Source: Pseudomonas sp. RIT-PI-S
Lineage (GTDB): Bacteria; Pseudomonadota; Gammaproteobacteria; Pseudomonadales; Pseudomonadaceae
Assembly: GCF_025642975.1 (NCBI RefSeq)
Contig: NZ_JANZKJ010000013.1
Span: forward strand, 89,593-153,592
Reading direction: 5' to 3'
DNA length: 64,000 bases
The notes below the pieces were generated by a model. The model saw nothing but the letters and a program-made list of their open reading frames with translations, did not search any database and was not told where the DNA came from. Each line of letters starts with the position of its first letter. The stretch's first letter is position 1. Positions 36,091-44,613 of the stretch are shown here, piece after piece. The position numbers and the translations under genes are program-made.

Positions 36091-38583
36091 ATGACCCCTT
36101 CTGTATTGCACCGCGTCGTATTCAGTGCACTGCGTCGGATCCTTTACCTATGGGTCCGCTCGGAAACCATCAACCCTGGGGCAAGCACCAGCCTGGACCG
36201 AAGCCGGCCCATCGTCTACGTACTCGAAAGCCCCGCGGCCACGGACCTGGCAGTGGTCGATCACGAATGCACCCGCATGGGCCTGCCACGCCCCGCCCTA
36301 CCGGTGGCGCTGGGTCCAGTGCTCGAACCCAGAGCGTACTTTTACCTGACCCCAGACGCTGACTGGCTTGGCCGGCAAGATAAACGCGGCGCGCCGCCGA
36401 CCTTGCAGCGGCTGGTCGCAGCCTGCGCCGAACAGCCGGGCGAAGATGCCTTGCTGGTCCCGGTAAGCGTGTTCTGGGGGCTATCGCCAGACAGCGAGTC
36501 GAGCCCCTGGAAACTATTGTTCGCTGACAGCTGGGCGGTTACCGGGCGCCTGCGCCGGCTGGTGACGGTGTTGATCCTTGGTCGCAAGACCCGCGTGCAG
36601 TTCGCGCCGGCTATCTCCCTGCGCGCCCTGGTGGACGCCGGCAAGGGCCCGGAGCGCACCGTGCGCATGGCTCAGCGGCTGCTGCGCGTACATTTCCGCC
36701 AACAGCGGGCTGCGGTCATTGGCCCAGACATCTCCCACCGCCGCCACCTAGTCAAAGGGCTGGTGCATGCGCCGCTGGTGCGCCAGGCCATCGCCGATGA
36801 GGCTGCTCGCGAGAACATCAGCCCCGAACGAGCCGAGGCACAGGCCCTGCGCTACGGCAACGAAATCGCCTCGGACTACACCTATACGGCGATCCGCTTC
36901 CTGGAAGTGGTGCTCAGCTGGTTCTGGAACAAGATCTACGACGGCATCAAGGTCAGCCAGATCGAGCAGGTGCAGCAGATCGCCCCAGGGCACGAGGTCA
37001 TCTACGTGCCCTGCCATCGCAGCCATATCGACTACCTGCTGCTGTCCTACCTGCTGTTCCGCAACGGCCTCACCCCTCCACACATTGCAGCGGGCATCAA
37101 CCTGAACATGCCGGTCATCGGCGGGCTGCTGCGGCGTGGCGGGGCGTTTTTCATGCGCCGCACGTTCAAGGGCAACCCGCTGTACACAGCGGTGTTCAAC
37201 GAATACCTGCACACGTTGTTCACCAAAGGCTTCCCGGTGGAGTATTTCGTTGAGGGCGGCCGCTCGCGAACCGGGCGCATGCTGCAACCGAAAACCGGAA
37301 TGCTCGCCATCACCCTGCGCAGCTACCTGCGCTCGTCACGTACGCCTATCGTGTTCGTACCGGTGTATATCGGCTATGAACGGGTGCTCGAAGGCAGGAC
37401 CTACCTCGGCGAGTTGCGCGGCGCGAGCAAGAAGAAAGAATCGCTGCTGGACATCTTCAAGGTACTGGGTGCGCTCAAGCAGCGCTTTGGCCAGGTGTCG
37501 GTCAACTTCGGCCAGCCGATCAGGCTCAGCGAGTTCCTGGACCAGCAGCAGCCGGGCTGGCGGGGCGAGCCGCCCGTCGAGGACTTCAAGCCAGCCTGGC
37601 TTAACCAGGCGACCCACCGCCTGGGCGAGCGAGTGGCCTGTGGCATCAATGAGGCCGCGGCGATCAACCCGGCCAACCTGGTAGCGCTCGCGCTGTTGTC
37701 TACCTCCCGCCAAGCCTTGGATGAAAGCGCCCTGGCGCGGGTGCTCGACGTCTTTCTCGCGCTGCTGCGCTCGGTGCCTTACTCGCCCTATACCACGGTG
37801 CCCGAAGGCGACGGCCTGGCGCTGATCGCCCATGTGAAGGGCATGGGCCTAGTAGCTGAACAAACGGACGCCTTGGGTCGCATCCTGTATCTGACCGAAC
37901 AGAATGCGGTCCTCATGACCTATTACCGCAACAACGTACTGCATGTGTTCGCTTTGCCTGCCCTGCTGGCCAGCCTGTTCCAGAGCGCCGCGAAGATCGA
38001 CCGCGCCCAGGTGCTGCGCTTCGCCAAGGCGCTGTACCCCTTCCTGCGCGCCGAGCTGTTCATTCGCTGGTCGGTGGAGGAGCTGGACGCCGTCATCGAC
38101 CAATGGCTGGAGGCGTTCGTCAGCCAGGGGCTGCTGCGCCGCGAAGCGGACACTTACCTGCGCCCGGCGCCCAGTTCCCGGCAGTTCGTGTTGCTTACGC
38201 TGCTGGCGCGCGGCATCACCCAGACCCTGCAACGCTTCTACATGGCCATCGCGCTGCTGCTCAACCACGGCCAGTACGGGCTGACGGCCGAAGCCCTGGA
38301 AGACCTCTCCACGGTCATGGCGCAGCGTATATCGATCCTGCACGGGCTTAACGCACCGGAGTTCTTTGATAAAACCCTGTTCCGCCACTTTATCCAGGCA
38401 CTGGTGGAAGCCGGCGTGGTGCATCGCAACGAGGAGGGCAAGCTCGGGTATCAGGACCGCCTCGGCGAGCTGGCCGAAGGCGCGGCCAAGCGGGTGCTGT
38501 CGGCGGAGGTGCGGCTGTCCATCCGCCAAGTCACCCTGCAACGCAACGACGAGCTGGCAGTGGCAGAGCCAGCCCGCGGGTAA
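36091..38583 (+). CDS. plsB: glycerol-3-phosphate 1-O-acyltransferase
   Basis: PlsB acylates position 1 of glycerol-3-phosphate to start phospholipid synthesis at the inner membrane. Its 830 residues are the usual length. The acyltransferase motifs are HRSHIDYLLLSY (HX4D, about residues 309-320), FFMRRTFKG, EYFVEGGRSRTGRML and IVFVPVYIGYE. A candidate terminator follows the gene. Confidence 0.97.
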   Translation: MTPSVLHRVVFSALRRILYLWVRSETINPGASTSLDRSRPIVYVLESPAATDLAVVDHECTRMGLPRPALPVALGPVLEPRAYFYLTPDADWLGRQDKRGAPPTLQRLVAACAEQPGEDALLVPVSVFWGLSPDSESSPWKLLFADSWAVTGRLRRLVTVLILGRKTRVQFAPAISLRALVDAGKGPERTVRMAQRLLRVHFRQQRAAVIGPDISHRRHLVKGLVHAPLVRQAIADEAARENISPERAEAQALRYGNEIASDYTYTAIRFLEVVLSWFWNKIYDGIKVSQIEQVQQIAPGHEVIYVPCHRSHIDYLLLSYLLFRNGLTPPHIAAGINLNMPVIGGLLRRGGAFFMRRTFKGNPLYTAVFNEYLHTLFTKGFPVEYFVEGGRSRTGRMLQPKTGMLAITLRSYLRSSRTPIVFVPVYIGYERVLEGRTYLGELRGASKKKESLLDIFKVLGALKQRFGQVSVNFGQPIRLSEFLDQQQPGWRGEPPVEDFKPAWLNQATHRLGERVACGINEAAAINPANLVALALLSTSRQALDESALARVLDVFLALLRSVPYSPYTTVPEGDGLALIAHVKGMGLVAEQTDALGRILYLTEQNAVLMTYYRNNVLHVFALPALLASLFQSAAKIDRAQVLRFAKALYPFLRAELFIRWSVEELDAVIDQWLEAFVSQGLLRREADTYLRPAPSSRQFVLLTLLARGITQTLQRFYMAIALLLNHGQYGLTAEALEDLSTVMAQRISILHGLNAPEFFDKTLFRHFIQALVEAGVVHRNEEGKLGYQDRLGELAEGAAKRVLSAEVRLSIRQVTLQRNDELAVAEPARG

Positions 38584-38621
38584 ATAAGCACCGCTGCGCC
38601 TAAGATCGCCCCGCTACCTTG

Positions 38622-38648
38622 AAGCCCCGGCCTGAGCGCCGGGCTTTT
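38622..38648 (+). terminator. intrinsic terminator after plsB
   Basis: AGCCC-C-GGC pairs with GCC-GGGCT around CTGAGC, followed by TTTTC, 40 bp after the plsB stop. Confidence 0.7.
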
Positions 38649-38665
38649 CATTCAAGGAGATCTTC

Positions 38666-39115
38666 ATGAGCACAGCAAAACTGACCGGCCACATCCACTA
38701 CATGACTCGGGAGCTGCTGCCCGAAGTCACCCTTACCGTGACCCTCAAGGAAGTGTCTGCCAGGGGGATTGCCGAGAAAACCATCGCCAGCATGGCCCGC
38801 CTGGTTTCGGCGGGCGGCCCCCTGACGTACCGCCTCGACTATGACCCAAGGAGCGTCGTCCCGGCGCGGGGGTATCTGGTGATCGCCGAGGTCCATCACC
38901 GCGACCGCCCGCATAAACGCGGTGTCTCTGAGAAGCTGACCGATCTGTACGCAACCACCCACCTGGATGTCGAGGTCACCGCGGTGGCCTCGGAGGGCAT
39001 CCACGGCTGGAGCCCCATTGAAAATCCAGCCGTTCCGGGTATCCACGGCGGCAACCTGATCGATAACCCACCTGTTGCCGGTATCCACGGCGGCAACCTC
39101 TTCGACAAGCCATAG
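38666..39115 (+). CDS. YbaY/YscW-type domain protein with C-terminal 14-residue repeats
   Basis: Residues 4-105 (TGHIHYMTRELLPEVTLTVT ... LDYDPRSV) resemble the beta-rich YbaY/YscW lipoprotein-chaperone domain and also the next gene's product. There is no signal peptide or lipobox, so the protein should stay in the cytoplasm. Residues 111-149 are a tandem repeat of about 14 residues, GIHGxxxIxNPxV, in 2.8 copies, encoded by 42-bp DNA repeats. GGAGA lies before the ATG. Function is unknown. Confidence 0.85.
   Translation: MSTAKLTGHIHYMTRELLPEVTLTVTLKEVSARGIAEKTIASMARLVSAGGPLTYRLDYDPRSVVPARGYLVIAEVHHRDRPHKRGVSEKLTDLYATTHLDVEVTAVASEGIHGWSPIENPAVPGIHGGNLIDNPPVAGIHGGNLFDKP
38996..39112 (+). repeat. 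42-bp in-frame tandem repeat, 2.8 copies
   Basis: Units begin at 38996, 39038 and 39080, each with GGYATCCACGGC. The second and third share 20 identical starting bases. They encode GIHGWSPIENPAVP, GIHGGNLIDNPPVA and GIHGGNLFDKP at the end of the preceding gene. Confidence 0.85.
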
Positions 39116-39231
39116 GCCCACCCGCCTCGCTCCTGCCGGGGCGAGGCACCTCGCCCGCTTCGGAGCTTCCCCGGCTGCGCATGACCGACGCATCGGCTAC
39201 ATTGGACGGCCAACCACCATTGGAGCTGGCT

Positions 39232-39624
39232 GTGAAATCCATTGCCGCGCTGTTTATCGCCCTATTGCTCACAGGCTGTCATCACGGGTCGGCGCCCGCC
39301 ACCTTGAAAGGCGAAGCCTTTTATCTACAACGCATCGCATTGCCGCCCGAAGCAGTGCTCAGCGTCACCCTGGCCGACGTTTCCCTGGCAGACGCCCCAG
39401 CAGTGACACTGGCCCGCTATACCGGCCCCTCCGGCGCACAGGTGCCTCTGCCCTTTGAATTGAGCTACGATCCCCGCCTGGTTGAACGTGGCCATCGGTA
39501 TGCGCTAAGCGCCCGTATCGAGGCCGCCGGCGAGCTGCTGTGGATCAACACCGAGACCGTGCCCGTCGCGCTCGATGGCAGCGACCCGCAACCCTTGCGT
39601 ATTCGTGTCGATCCGGCGCGTTGA
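39232..39624 (+). CDS. YbaY/YscW-type lipoprotein
   Basis: This 130-residue lipoprotein has a GTG start at 39232 with GGAGC upstream, a signal sequence KSIAALFIALLLTGC and a lipobox cysteine at residue 15. The mature part (LKGEAFYLQRIALPPEAVLSV ... LSYDPRLVERGHRYAL) aligns with the preceding cytoplasmic paralogue. YbaY/YscW proteins act on outer-membrane assembly or secretin targeting in some cases, but the role here is unknown. In-frame codons before the GTG look non-coding. Confidence 0.85.
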   Translation: MKSIAALFIALLLTGCHHGSAPATLKGEAFYLQRIALPPEAVLSVTLADVSLADAPAVTLARYTGPSGAQVPLPFELSYDPRLVERGHRYALSARIEAAGELLWINTETVPVALDGSDPQPLRIRVDPAR

Positions 39625-39652
39625 ATTTTCCCTTTTGTTACCAGGTGCCGCC

Positions 39653-40345
39653 ATGCTTCGTCGAACCGCCACTTTGATCACCTTTTGCGCCACGGTGCTG
39701 CTGGCGAGCCAGGCCAGCGCGCTGTCGCTCGCCGACCTGTCGCAGGCCGATGCCAACGGCGGCCTGAAAGACGCCCTTAGCCAGGGGGCGCAGATCGCCG
39801 TCAAGCAGTTGGGCACCCCTGGGGGCTTCAGCAACGACCCTCAAGTGCGCATCGAACTGCCCGGCAAGCTCGGCAAGGCGAGCAAGTTGCTCAAGCAGTT
39901 CGGCCTGGGCCCGCAGGTCGAGGCACTGGAAACCGGGATGAACAGCGCGGCCGAGGCGGCGATGCCGCAAGCCCAGGCCATTCTGGTGGACGCGGTCAAG
40001 CACATGACCGTTGCCGATGCCAAGGGCATCCTGGCCGGTGGCAAAGATTCGGCCACGCAATACCTGGACAAGAGCAGCCGCGAACAGATTCGCGCCAAAT
40101 TCCTGCCTATCATCAAGCAGAACACCGACCGCATCGGCCTGGCGCAGAAATTCAATGCGGTTGCCGGCCAGGCCGCTACCCTGGGCGCCGACCCGAAGGT
40201 CAGCAGCATCGAAGGGTACGTCACCGACAAGGCCCTCGATGGCCTGTTCAAGGTCATCGCGGGCCAGGAGCAAGCGCTGCGTGAGAACCCAACCGGGGCC
40301 GCCACTAGCCTTGCGAAGAAGGTCTTCGGCAGCCTCAAGCCTTGA
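39653..40345 (+). CDS. DUF4197 family exported protein
   Basis: This 230-residue protein has a Sec signal peptide (MLRRTATLITFCATVLLASQASA). It is followed by LSLADLSQADANGGLKDALSQGAQ and an alpha-helical body with NSAAEAAMPQAQAILVDAVKHM and LDKSSREQIRAKFLPIIK, which matches DUF4197. It is probably periplasmic; no function is known. Its last 11 bp overlap the convergent rsmJ. Confidence 0.88.
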   Translation: MLRRTATLITFCATVLLASQASALSLADLSQADANGGLKDALSQGAQIAVKQLGTPGGFSNDPQVRIELPGKLGKASKLLKQFGLGPQVEALETGMNSAAEAAMPQAQAILVDAVKHMTVADAKGILAGGKDSATQYLDKSSREQIRAKFLPIIKQNTDRIGLAQKFNAVAGQAATLGADPKVSSIEGYVTDKALDGLFKVIAGQEQALRENPTGAATSLAKKVFGSLKP

Positions 40346-41129
40346 GGGACTTTTTCGGGTAAATATCGTAGCGGCTGGACTTTCCTTCCAAGGTCAGCGA
40401 AGGCGCTACGCCGGCGATGGGCGGCGCCTTGCGCGGGCGCTTCACCGTCACCCGGTGAGTGGCCAGGGCAAGCGCCGCTTCAAGCAGCGCCGGGGCGTCC
40501 AGGTCATCGCCCACCAACGGGCGGAACAAGCGCATCTCCTTTTTGACCAATGCGCTCTTGTCCCGATGGGGGAACATCGGGTCCAGGTAAACCACTTGTG
40601 GCGGCTCGTCTTGCCAGGCACGCAGCAACTCGATGGCATTGCCTTGGTGCAGGCGCATGCGCGCCACGATCGAGCCTACCTGCGCGTCACCACGCGCCCG
40701 CTCTAGCCCGTCCCGCAGCAGTTGGGCAATGATCGGCTGGCGCTCGATCATCTCGACCCGGCAACCCAGGGTCGCCAGCACGAAAGCATCCTGCCCGAGC
40801 CCAGCGGTGGCATCCAGCACATAGGGCCGCACGCCCGGCTGCAAGCCCGCCGCCTTGGCGATCATCTGCCCGCTACCGCCGCCGAACTGGCGCCGGTGCG
40901 CGGCGCCGCCCTGGAGGAAATCCACCCAGACCGGCCCCGGCGCCTCTGCCCCTAGCTGTTGCAGCTGCAAACCCGCCGGGCCCAGCTGCAAGGCAAACTC
41001 GCCGTCGCTCGGGCCCGTTGACGAGCCGCAGGGCAAGCCCAGTGCGCTTGCCAGGGCCTGCGCCGCTTCGGTGAAGGCTGGCGCCATCGGCATGACCTGG
41101 ATGCGGCACGCCGCCTGTCGTTCTTGCAT
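40335..41129 (-). CDS. rsmJ: 16S rRNA (guanine1516-N2)-methyltransferase RsmJ
   Basis: RsmJ methylates G1516 of 16S rRNA. The 264-residue protein has the SAM-binding VLDATAGLGQDAFVLATLG and the catalytic-type motif VVYLDPMFPHRDKSALVKKEM near residue 185. KRPRKAPPIAG is also family-typical. ATG 41129 is used. An ATG 12 codons later (41093) is possible. It converges on the DUF4197 gene and diverges from the next gene. Confidence 0.94.
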   Translation of the reverse strand: MQERQAACRIQVMPMAPAFTEAAQALASALGLPCGSSTGPSDGEFALQLGPAGLQLQQLGAEAPGPVWVDFLQGGAAHRRQFGGGSGQMIAKAAGLQPGVRPYVLDATAGLGQDAFVLATLGCRVEMIERQPIIAQLLRDGLERARGDAQVGSIVARMRLHQGNAIELLRAWQDEPPQVVYLDPMFPHRDKSALVKKEMRLFRPLVGDDLDAPALLEAALALATHRVTVKRPRKAPPIAGVAPSLTLEGKSSRYDIYPKKSLKA

Positions 41130-41222
41130 GGGTTGTACTCGAAAGGGTTAAATCTTCGCCGCTGGCGGCCGATAGTCACTCTGACCGGTATTTTGCCAGA
41201 GCTTTTGAGCCCACCGAACGTC

Positions 41223-41849
41223 ATGACCGATTTGATTTCCCCACCTGTTGGTTACGTGTCGCCGGTTGGTAACTTCAGCCGGCGCAATACCCAGACCCTG
41301 GGCGGGGTGAGCCAACTGTGGCAGGACTTTTTCGCCAGCGCGCTCAACGCCCATGGTGGGGTCGAGGAAGGCGCAGAAGCGCCGGTAGCCTTGCTTCCGA
41401 ACACCGTGACCAGTGAAGGCGAACCTGTCGCCGCCACCCAATGGCTGGAACAGGTGAACGAGCAGCGTGATTGCGACATCGCCGACCAGGTCGTGGAGCC
41501 GCCCAAGCCGTTGTTCCTGCCTATCGCGGAATTGGACACCAACCTGCTGCCGCCAGCGGCGAAGCCCTACCCGCCCGAGGAAGTGCAAGCCCAGCAATAT
41601 GAGCTGGACCTGGACACCGGTTGGCACCGCCCCTTGGTGCTCAACAACGGCCAGCCCATACCGACACCCGGCCCGGCACCCAAACCCCGCGCGCTGTACC
41701 TGCCCATCGCCGAGTTTGAAACGGACTTGCTCCCGCCCCCGAACGAGCCGTACGACGACCAGACGCTTATCTACCAGCAGCGCGAGTTCGACTTCGATAG
41801 CGGCTGGGCGCGGCCGATCGTGCTGCAGAACCTGCGCGTTACCGCCTGA
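41223..41849 (+). CDS. hypothetical protein with internal duplication
   Basis: This 208-residue proline-rich protein (start MTDLISPPVGYVSPVG) has no signal peptide or membrane helix. Residues 97-142 (PLFLPIAELDTNLLPPAAKP...) and 157-203 (ALYLPIAEFETDLLPPPNEP...) are copies of one module ending DTGWHRPLVLNN / DSGWARPIVLQN. I do not recognise the family. The 33 upstream in-frame codons lie opposite the rsmJ start and spacer and are not used. Confidence 0.75.
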   Translation: MTDLISPPVGYVSPVGNFSRRNTQTLGGVSQLWQDFFASALNAHGGVEEGAEAPVALLPNTVTSEGEPVAATQWLEQVNEQRDCDIADQVVEPPKPLFLPIAELDTNLLPPAAKPYPPEEVQAQQYELDLDTGWHRPLVLNNGQPIPTPGPAPKPRALYLPIAEFETDLLPPPNEPYDDQTLIYQQREFDFDSGWARPIVLQNLRVTA

Positions 41850-41920
41850 GGATAGGGCTGGCCCGGCGAGCCTGTGCGACAATCCCGCCTTCTTGGCCCT
41901 ATTACGTTGAGTACACATGC

Positions 41921-42142
41921 ATGACAGACCCGGCAACCTGCCCCGCCTGCGGTGGCCGTAACCAGTGCGCGCTAACCGACGGCAGCTCGGCGCCCTGCTG
42001 GTGTTTCAGCGTGGAGGTGTCGGCCGCTGCACTGGCGGCATTGCCCGAGGCCGAGCGTGGCCGTGCTTGCCTTTGCCCACGCTGCGCCAACCTAACGGCC
42101 ACGCTACCCGGCCAACCTCAGACGCCCAGCGATGCGGGTTGA
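41921..42142 (+). CDS. cysteine-rich CWC family protein
   Basis: This 73-residue protein has a Cys pattern CPACGGxNxC ... CWC ... CLCPRCA, which fits the CWC (cysteine-rich) family and probably binds zinc. Its stop codon lies within the start of rsuA (11-bp overlap), so the two are translationally linked. This pairing of a CWC protein and a pseudouridine synthase is common in pseudomonads as I remember it. Function is unknown. Confidence 0.85.
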   Translation: MTDPATCPACGGRNQCALTDGSSAPCWCFSVEVSAAALAALPEAERGRACLCPRCANLTATLPGQPQTPSDAG

Positions 42143-42833
42143 CCGCTTCGTTGCCAACCTGCCGGGCTTCAACCGCCAACAGGCGCGGCTTGCGCTGGCA
42201 CGGGGCGAGGTCAGCGTCGACGGCCAGCCGGCCTATGATCCTCGCCTGGACGTGCGCACCTTCAATACGGTGTGCGTGCGGGGGAAGGTCGTGCAGCAAG
42301 GCGTGGCTGCGCGCTACTTGATGCTGCACAAGCCAATGGGGTGCGTGAGCGCCACTGCGGACCCTGAACACCCCACAGTACTGGACTTGCTGCCGGAAGC
42401 CGAGCGGTCCGACCTGCACCTGGCCGGGCGACTGGATTACAACACGACAGGCCTGGTACTGCTGACCAACGATGGGCAGTGGTCGCGACAGCTGACGCTG
42501 CCAGGCAGCAAACTGCCCAAGCTATACGACGTGGAAACTGAACAGCCCATCGAACCTCATTACGCCGAGGTATTTGCCGCCGGCCTATACTTCGCTTACG
42601 AAAATCTGACCACCCTACCCGCCCGCCTAACCGTGCTGGGGCCGAATCGAGCGCACCTGAGCCTGATGGAAGGTCGATATCATCAGGTCAAACGCATGTT
42701 CGGGCACTTTCAGAACAAGGTCACCCGGTTGCACCGGCTGGCCATAGGGCCATTGACCCTCGATCCTGGGCTGGCGCCTGGCGAGTATCGAGCGTTGACG
42801 AAGGAAGAGCTGGCCAGCCTGGAGGCCGTGTAG
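42132..42833 (+). CDS. rsuA: 16S rRNA pseudouridine516 synthase
   Basis: RsuA converts U516 of 16S rRNA to pseudouridine. The 233-residue product has an S4-like N-terminal domain (MRVDRFVANLPGFNRQQARLAL) and the catalytic motif LAGRLDYNTTGLVLLTNDG with the essential Asp at about residue 102. KLPKLYDVE and EGRYHQVKRMFGH follow. Confidence 0.94.
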   Translation: MRVDRFVANLPGFNRQQARLALARGEVSVDGQPAYDPRLDVRTFNTVCVRGKVVQQGVAARYLMLHKPMGCVSATADPEHPTVLDLLPEAERSDLHLAGRLDYNTTGLVLLTNDGQWSRQLTLPGSKLPKLYDVETEQPIEPHYAEVFAAGLYFAYENLTTLPARLTVLGPNRAHLSLMEGRYHQVKRMFGHFQNKVTRLHRLAIGPLTLDPGLAPGEYRALTKEELASLEAV

Positions 42834-42974
42834 GAGGTGGCCAGACGCCGGCAAGCCTTGCGGCTACGGGATCGGAACTCGCGAACGTGTTGCGCTAAAC
42901 GCACCCCACGCCCAAGAAACACAAAAAAGAAGTTCTTTTCCGAAAGGCTTTCTGGTAAAAAGTACACCGCTCAA

Positions 42975-43048
42975 GCGGGTGTAGTTTAGTGGTAGAACGG
43001 TAGCTTCCCAAGCTCTAGGTGAGGGTTCGATTCCCTCCACCCGCTCCA
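42975..43048 (+). tRNA. tRNA-Gly(CCC)
   Basis: This 74-nt gene includes an encoded CCA. The acceptor stem GCGGGTG/CACCCGC, D-arm GTTT/GAAC and T-arm GAGGG-TTCGATT-CCCTC are intact. The anticodon loop TTCCCAA carries CCC at 43007-43009. The anticodon stem GTAGC/GCTCT has a T-C mismatch and a G-T wobble at its outer end, which is unusual. A terminator follows. Confidence 0.93.
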
Positions 43049-43088
43049 GATCGATGTTAGCGTGCGCCCGCATAGGCGCCTGAACTGA

Positions 43089-43120
43089 AACCGGCCCTCA
43101 AGCCGGTTTTCTTGTTTTTG
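43089..43120 (+). terminator. intrinsic terminator after tRNA-Gly
   Basis: AACCGGC (43089-43095) and GCCGGTT (43102-43108) form a stem followed by TTCTTGTTTTT, 40 bp after the tRNA. Confidence 0.75.
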
Positions 43121-43226
43121 CCGCTCCCATACTCAATATTGCATCGTCCTCTGATCAACCCCTCGCGGCCATGAAACGTGCTTGGCCTGCCATACCGCTG
43201 CCGTTAGCCAGGCTGCCACAGGCACT

Positions 43227-43631
43227 TCATGCCCCTACCGACAATTGTCGGCTGATCTCACGGCGTACAAAACGCCATATTCCCGCCTCGGTCTTGATCA
43301 GTTGATCGAACAAGTCGCTGACACGCACCAGCGGCGATGAGTTCGTGTCGCTCCGCTCAAACGTGGTTTGAATCGCCGTGGTGCGCACCCAGTCACCAGC
43401 GTCTTCAGCTACCCGCAGGCCAGACCACGTATGGCGAGTGTACCGGGGTGGCTGCGCGCGCTGTTGGCATACCAGGCCTATACGGCCGTGCCCCTGAAAC
43501 TCCAGCTCACCTATAGCAAGCACGCCGTCCTCTGCAAACAGCGCCGCCATTTTTTCGCCCAAGCCGCGATCAGCGCACCACGCAAACTCGCTAAACAGTG
43601 CTTCTATAGCTTTAAGGTCTGCCAGTTCCAT
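43227..43631 (-). CDS. SnoaL-like / NTF2-fold protein
   Basis: This 134-residue protein starts MELADLKAIEALFSEFAWCADRGLGEKMAALFAEDGVL. The pattern of an N-terminal helix, ALFAEDGVL and a following beta-sheet (RYTRHTWSGLRVAEDAGDWVRTTAIQTTFER) fits the SnoaL_4 group. Such proteins include small isomerases, hydratases and dioxygenase beta-like subunits. It is divergent from the GntR gene and may belong to its regulon. No specific reaction can be assigned. Confidence 0.8.
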   Translation of the reverse strand: MELADLKAIEALFSEFAWCADRGLGEKMAALFAEDGVLAIGELEFQGHGRIGLVCQQRAQPPRYTRHTWSGLRVAEDAGDWVRTTAIQTTFERSDTNSSPLVRVSDLFDQLIKTEAGIWRFVRREISRQLSVGA

Positions 43632-43745
43632 CTTTTATCCCCTTGGGTACGGAGGCATCGTTGGCGGGACTTCGGTCACAGCCTGTCGATTGTTTGCCGA
43701 AGGCGAAGGCGCTAAGCTTCGGCCGGTAAATTACATTAGGTCATT

Positions 43746-43775
43746 TATATTCAAGTGACAATGTCACCTTGTGAC
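43746..43775 (+). promoter_or_regulatory. gntR promoter -10 and double operator
   Basis: TATATT (43746-43751) looks like a -10 box. Three bases after it come two overlapping palindromes, GTGAC-AAT-GTCAC (43755-43767) and GTCAC-CTT-GTGAC (43763-43775), ending 19 bp before the gntR ATG. The second matches the 13-bp operators before the SphA and aldolase genes. Placement fits autorepression. Confidence 0.7.
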
Positions 43776-43794
43776 TTAAAAAGGAAAAACGAGC

Positions 43795-44613
43795 ATGCCT
43801 CTGGGCAAAAAAACCGCTGAAAAAAAACCAACTGCTGAATGGCTGCCTACTCGCCGGCTGGAGCGTGGCAATGCTGCAGAGCAGATCCTCGATGAGTTGC
43901 GTGACCGTATCCTGGGTGGTGAACTCGCGCGCGGGAGCAAGCTGCCTACCGAAAAGCAGTTGGCCGAGGCCTATGGCGTCAGCGGTGCCACCGTGCGCGA
44001 GGCTATCCGCGGCCTGACCACTGCGCGCCTGATTGAAGTGCGCCACGGTAGCGGCGCCTACGTTACGGCGGACACTGATCAACTGATTGCCGTCTCCATG
44101 CGCTCGATGATTCGGCTTGAGCAAATTGGCATTCCCGAACTGCTCGGCGTGCTGGGCGCGCTAAATGGCTACGCAGCCGAACTCGCGGCCGAGCACGCTA
44201 CGGCTGAAGATATCGAGTTCCTCGAACGCAGCCTGCTGCGCATCAATTCCGGTGCTGATCCGGAGGCGGTGAGCCAAGCGCTGACGGAGTTTCTAGACCG
44301 CGTTGCCACGGCCTCTGGCAACACCTTGCTGGCAATCTTCTGCCGCTTCCTGGCCAATATCCAAATCAGCCTGGCACGGCAGTTGGCCGGCGACTCCATG
44401 AAGCAATGGCGTGCCACCGCCAAATCGCTGCACGGCGCTCGGCAAAACATGGTGGACAAAATAAAAGCCCGTGATGCCGCCGGAGCACGCGCGGCGGCCG
44501 TGGCTTACCACCAGACAGCCCAGAAGATCATCAGCGCACTGCCTAACGCCCAGGATGCCCTGGTATCGAATAACCATCTAGCCAAGCTCATGAGCGTCGG
44601 GCAACACCTTTAA
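43795..44613 (+). CDS. FadR-subfamily GntR transcriptional regulator
   Basis: This 272-residue protein has an N-terminal winged helix-turn-helix (about residues 27-93), with GSKLPTEKQLAEAYGVSGATVREAIRGL and RHGSGAYV typical of GntR. A helical FCD-type ligand domain (about 100-255) follows. It is the only regulator in the 43-49 kb cluster. The palindrome GTCACCTWGTGAC before its own gene and two cluster promoters is the likely target. Its ligand is unknown. FCD regulators usually sense small organic acids. It converges on the GlcG-like gene with a 4-bp overlap. Confidence 0.92.
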   Translation: MPLGKKTAEKKPTAEWLPTRRLERGNAAEQILDELRDRILGGELARGSKLPTEKQLAEAYGVSGATVREAIRGLTTARLIEVRHGSGAYVTADTDQLIAVSMRSMIRLEQIGIPELLGVLGALNGYAAELAAEHATAEDIEFLERSLLRINSGADPEAVSQALTEFLDRVATASGNTLLAIFCRFLANIQISLARQLAGDSMKQWRATAKSLHGARQNMVDKIKARDAAGARAAAVAYHQTAQKIISALPNAQDALVSNNHLAKLMSVGQHL

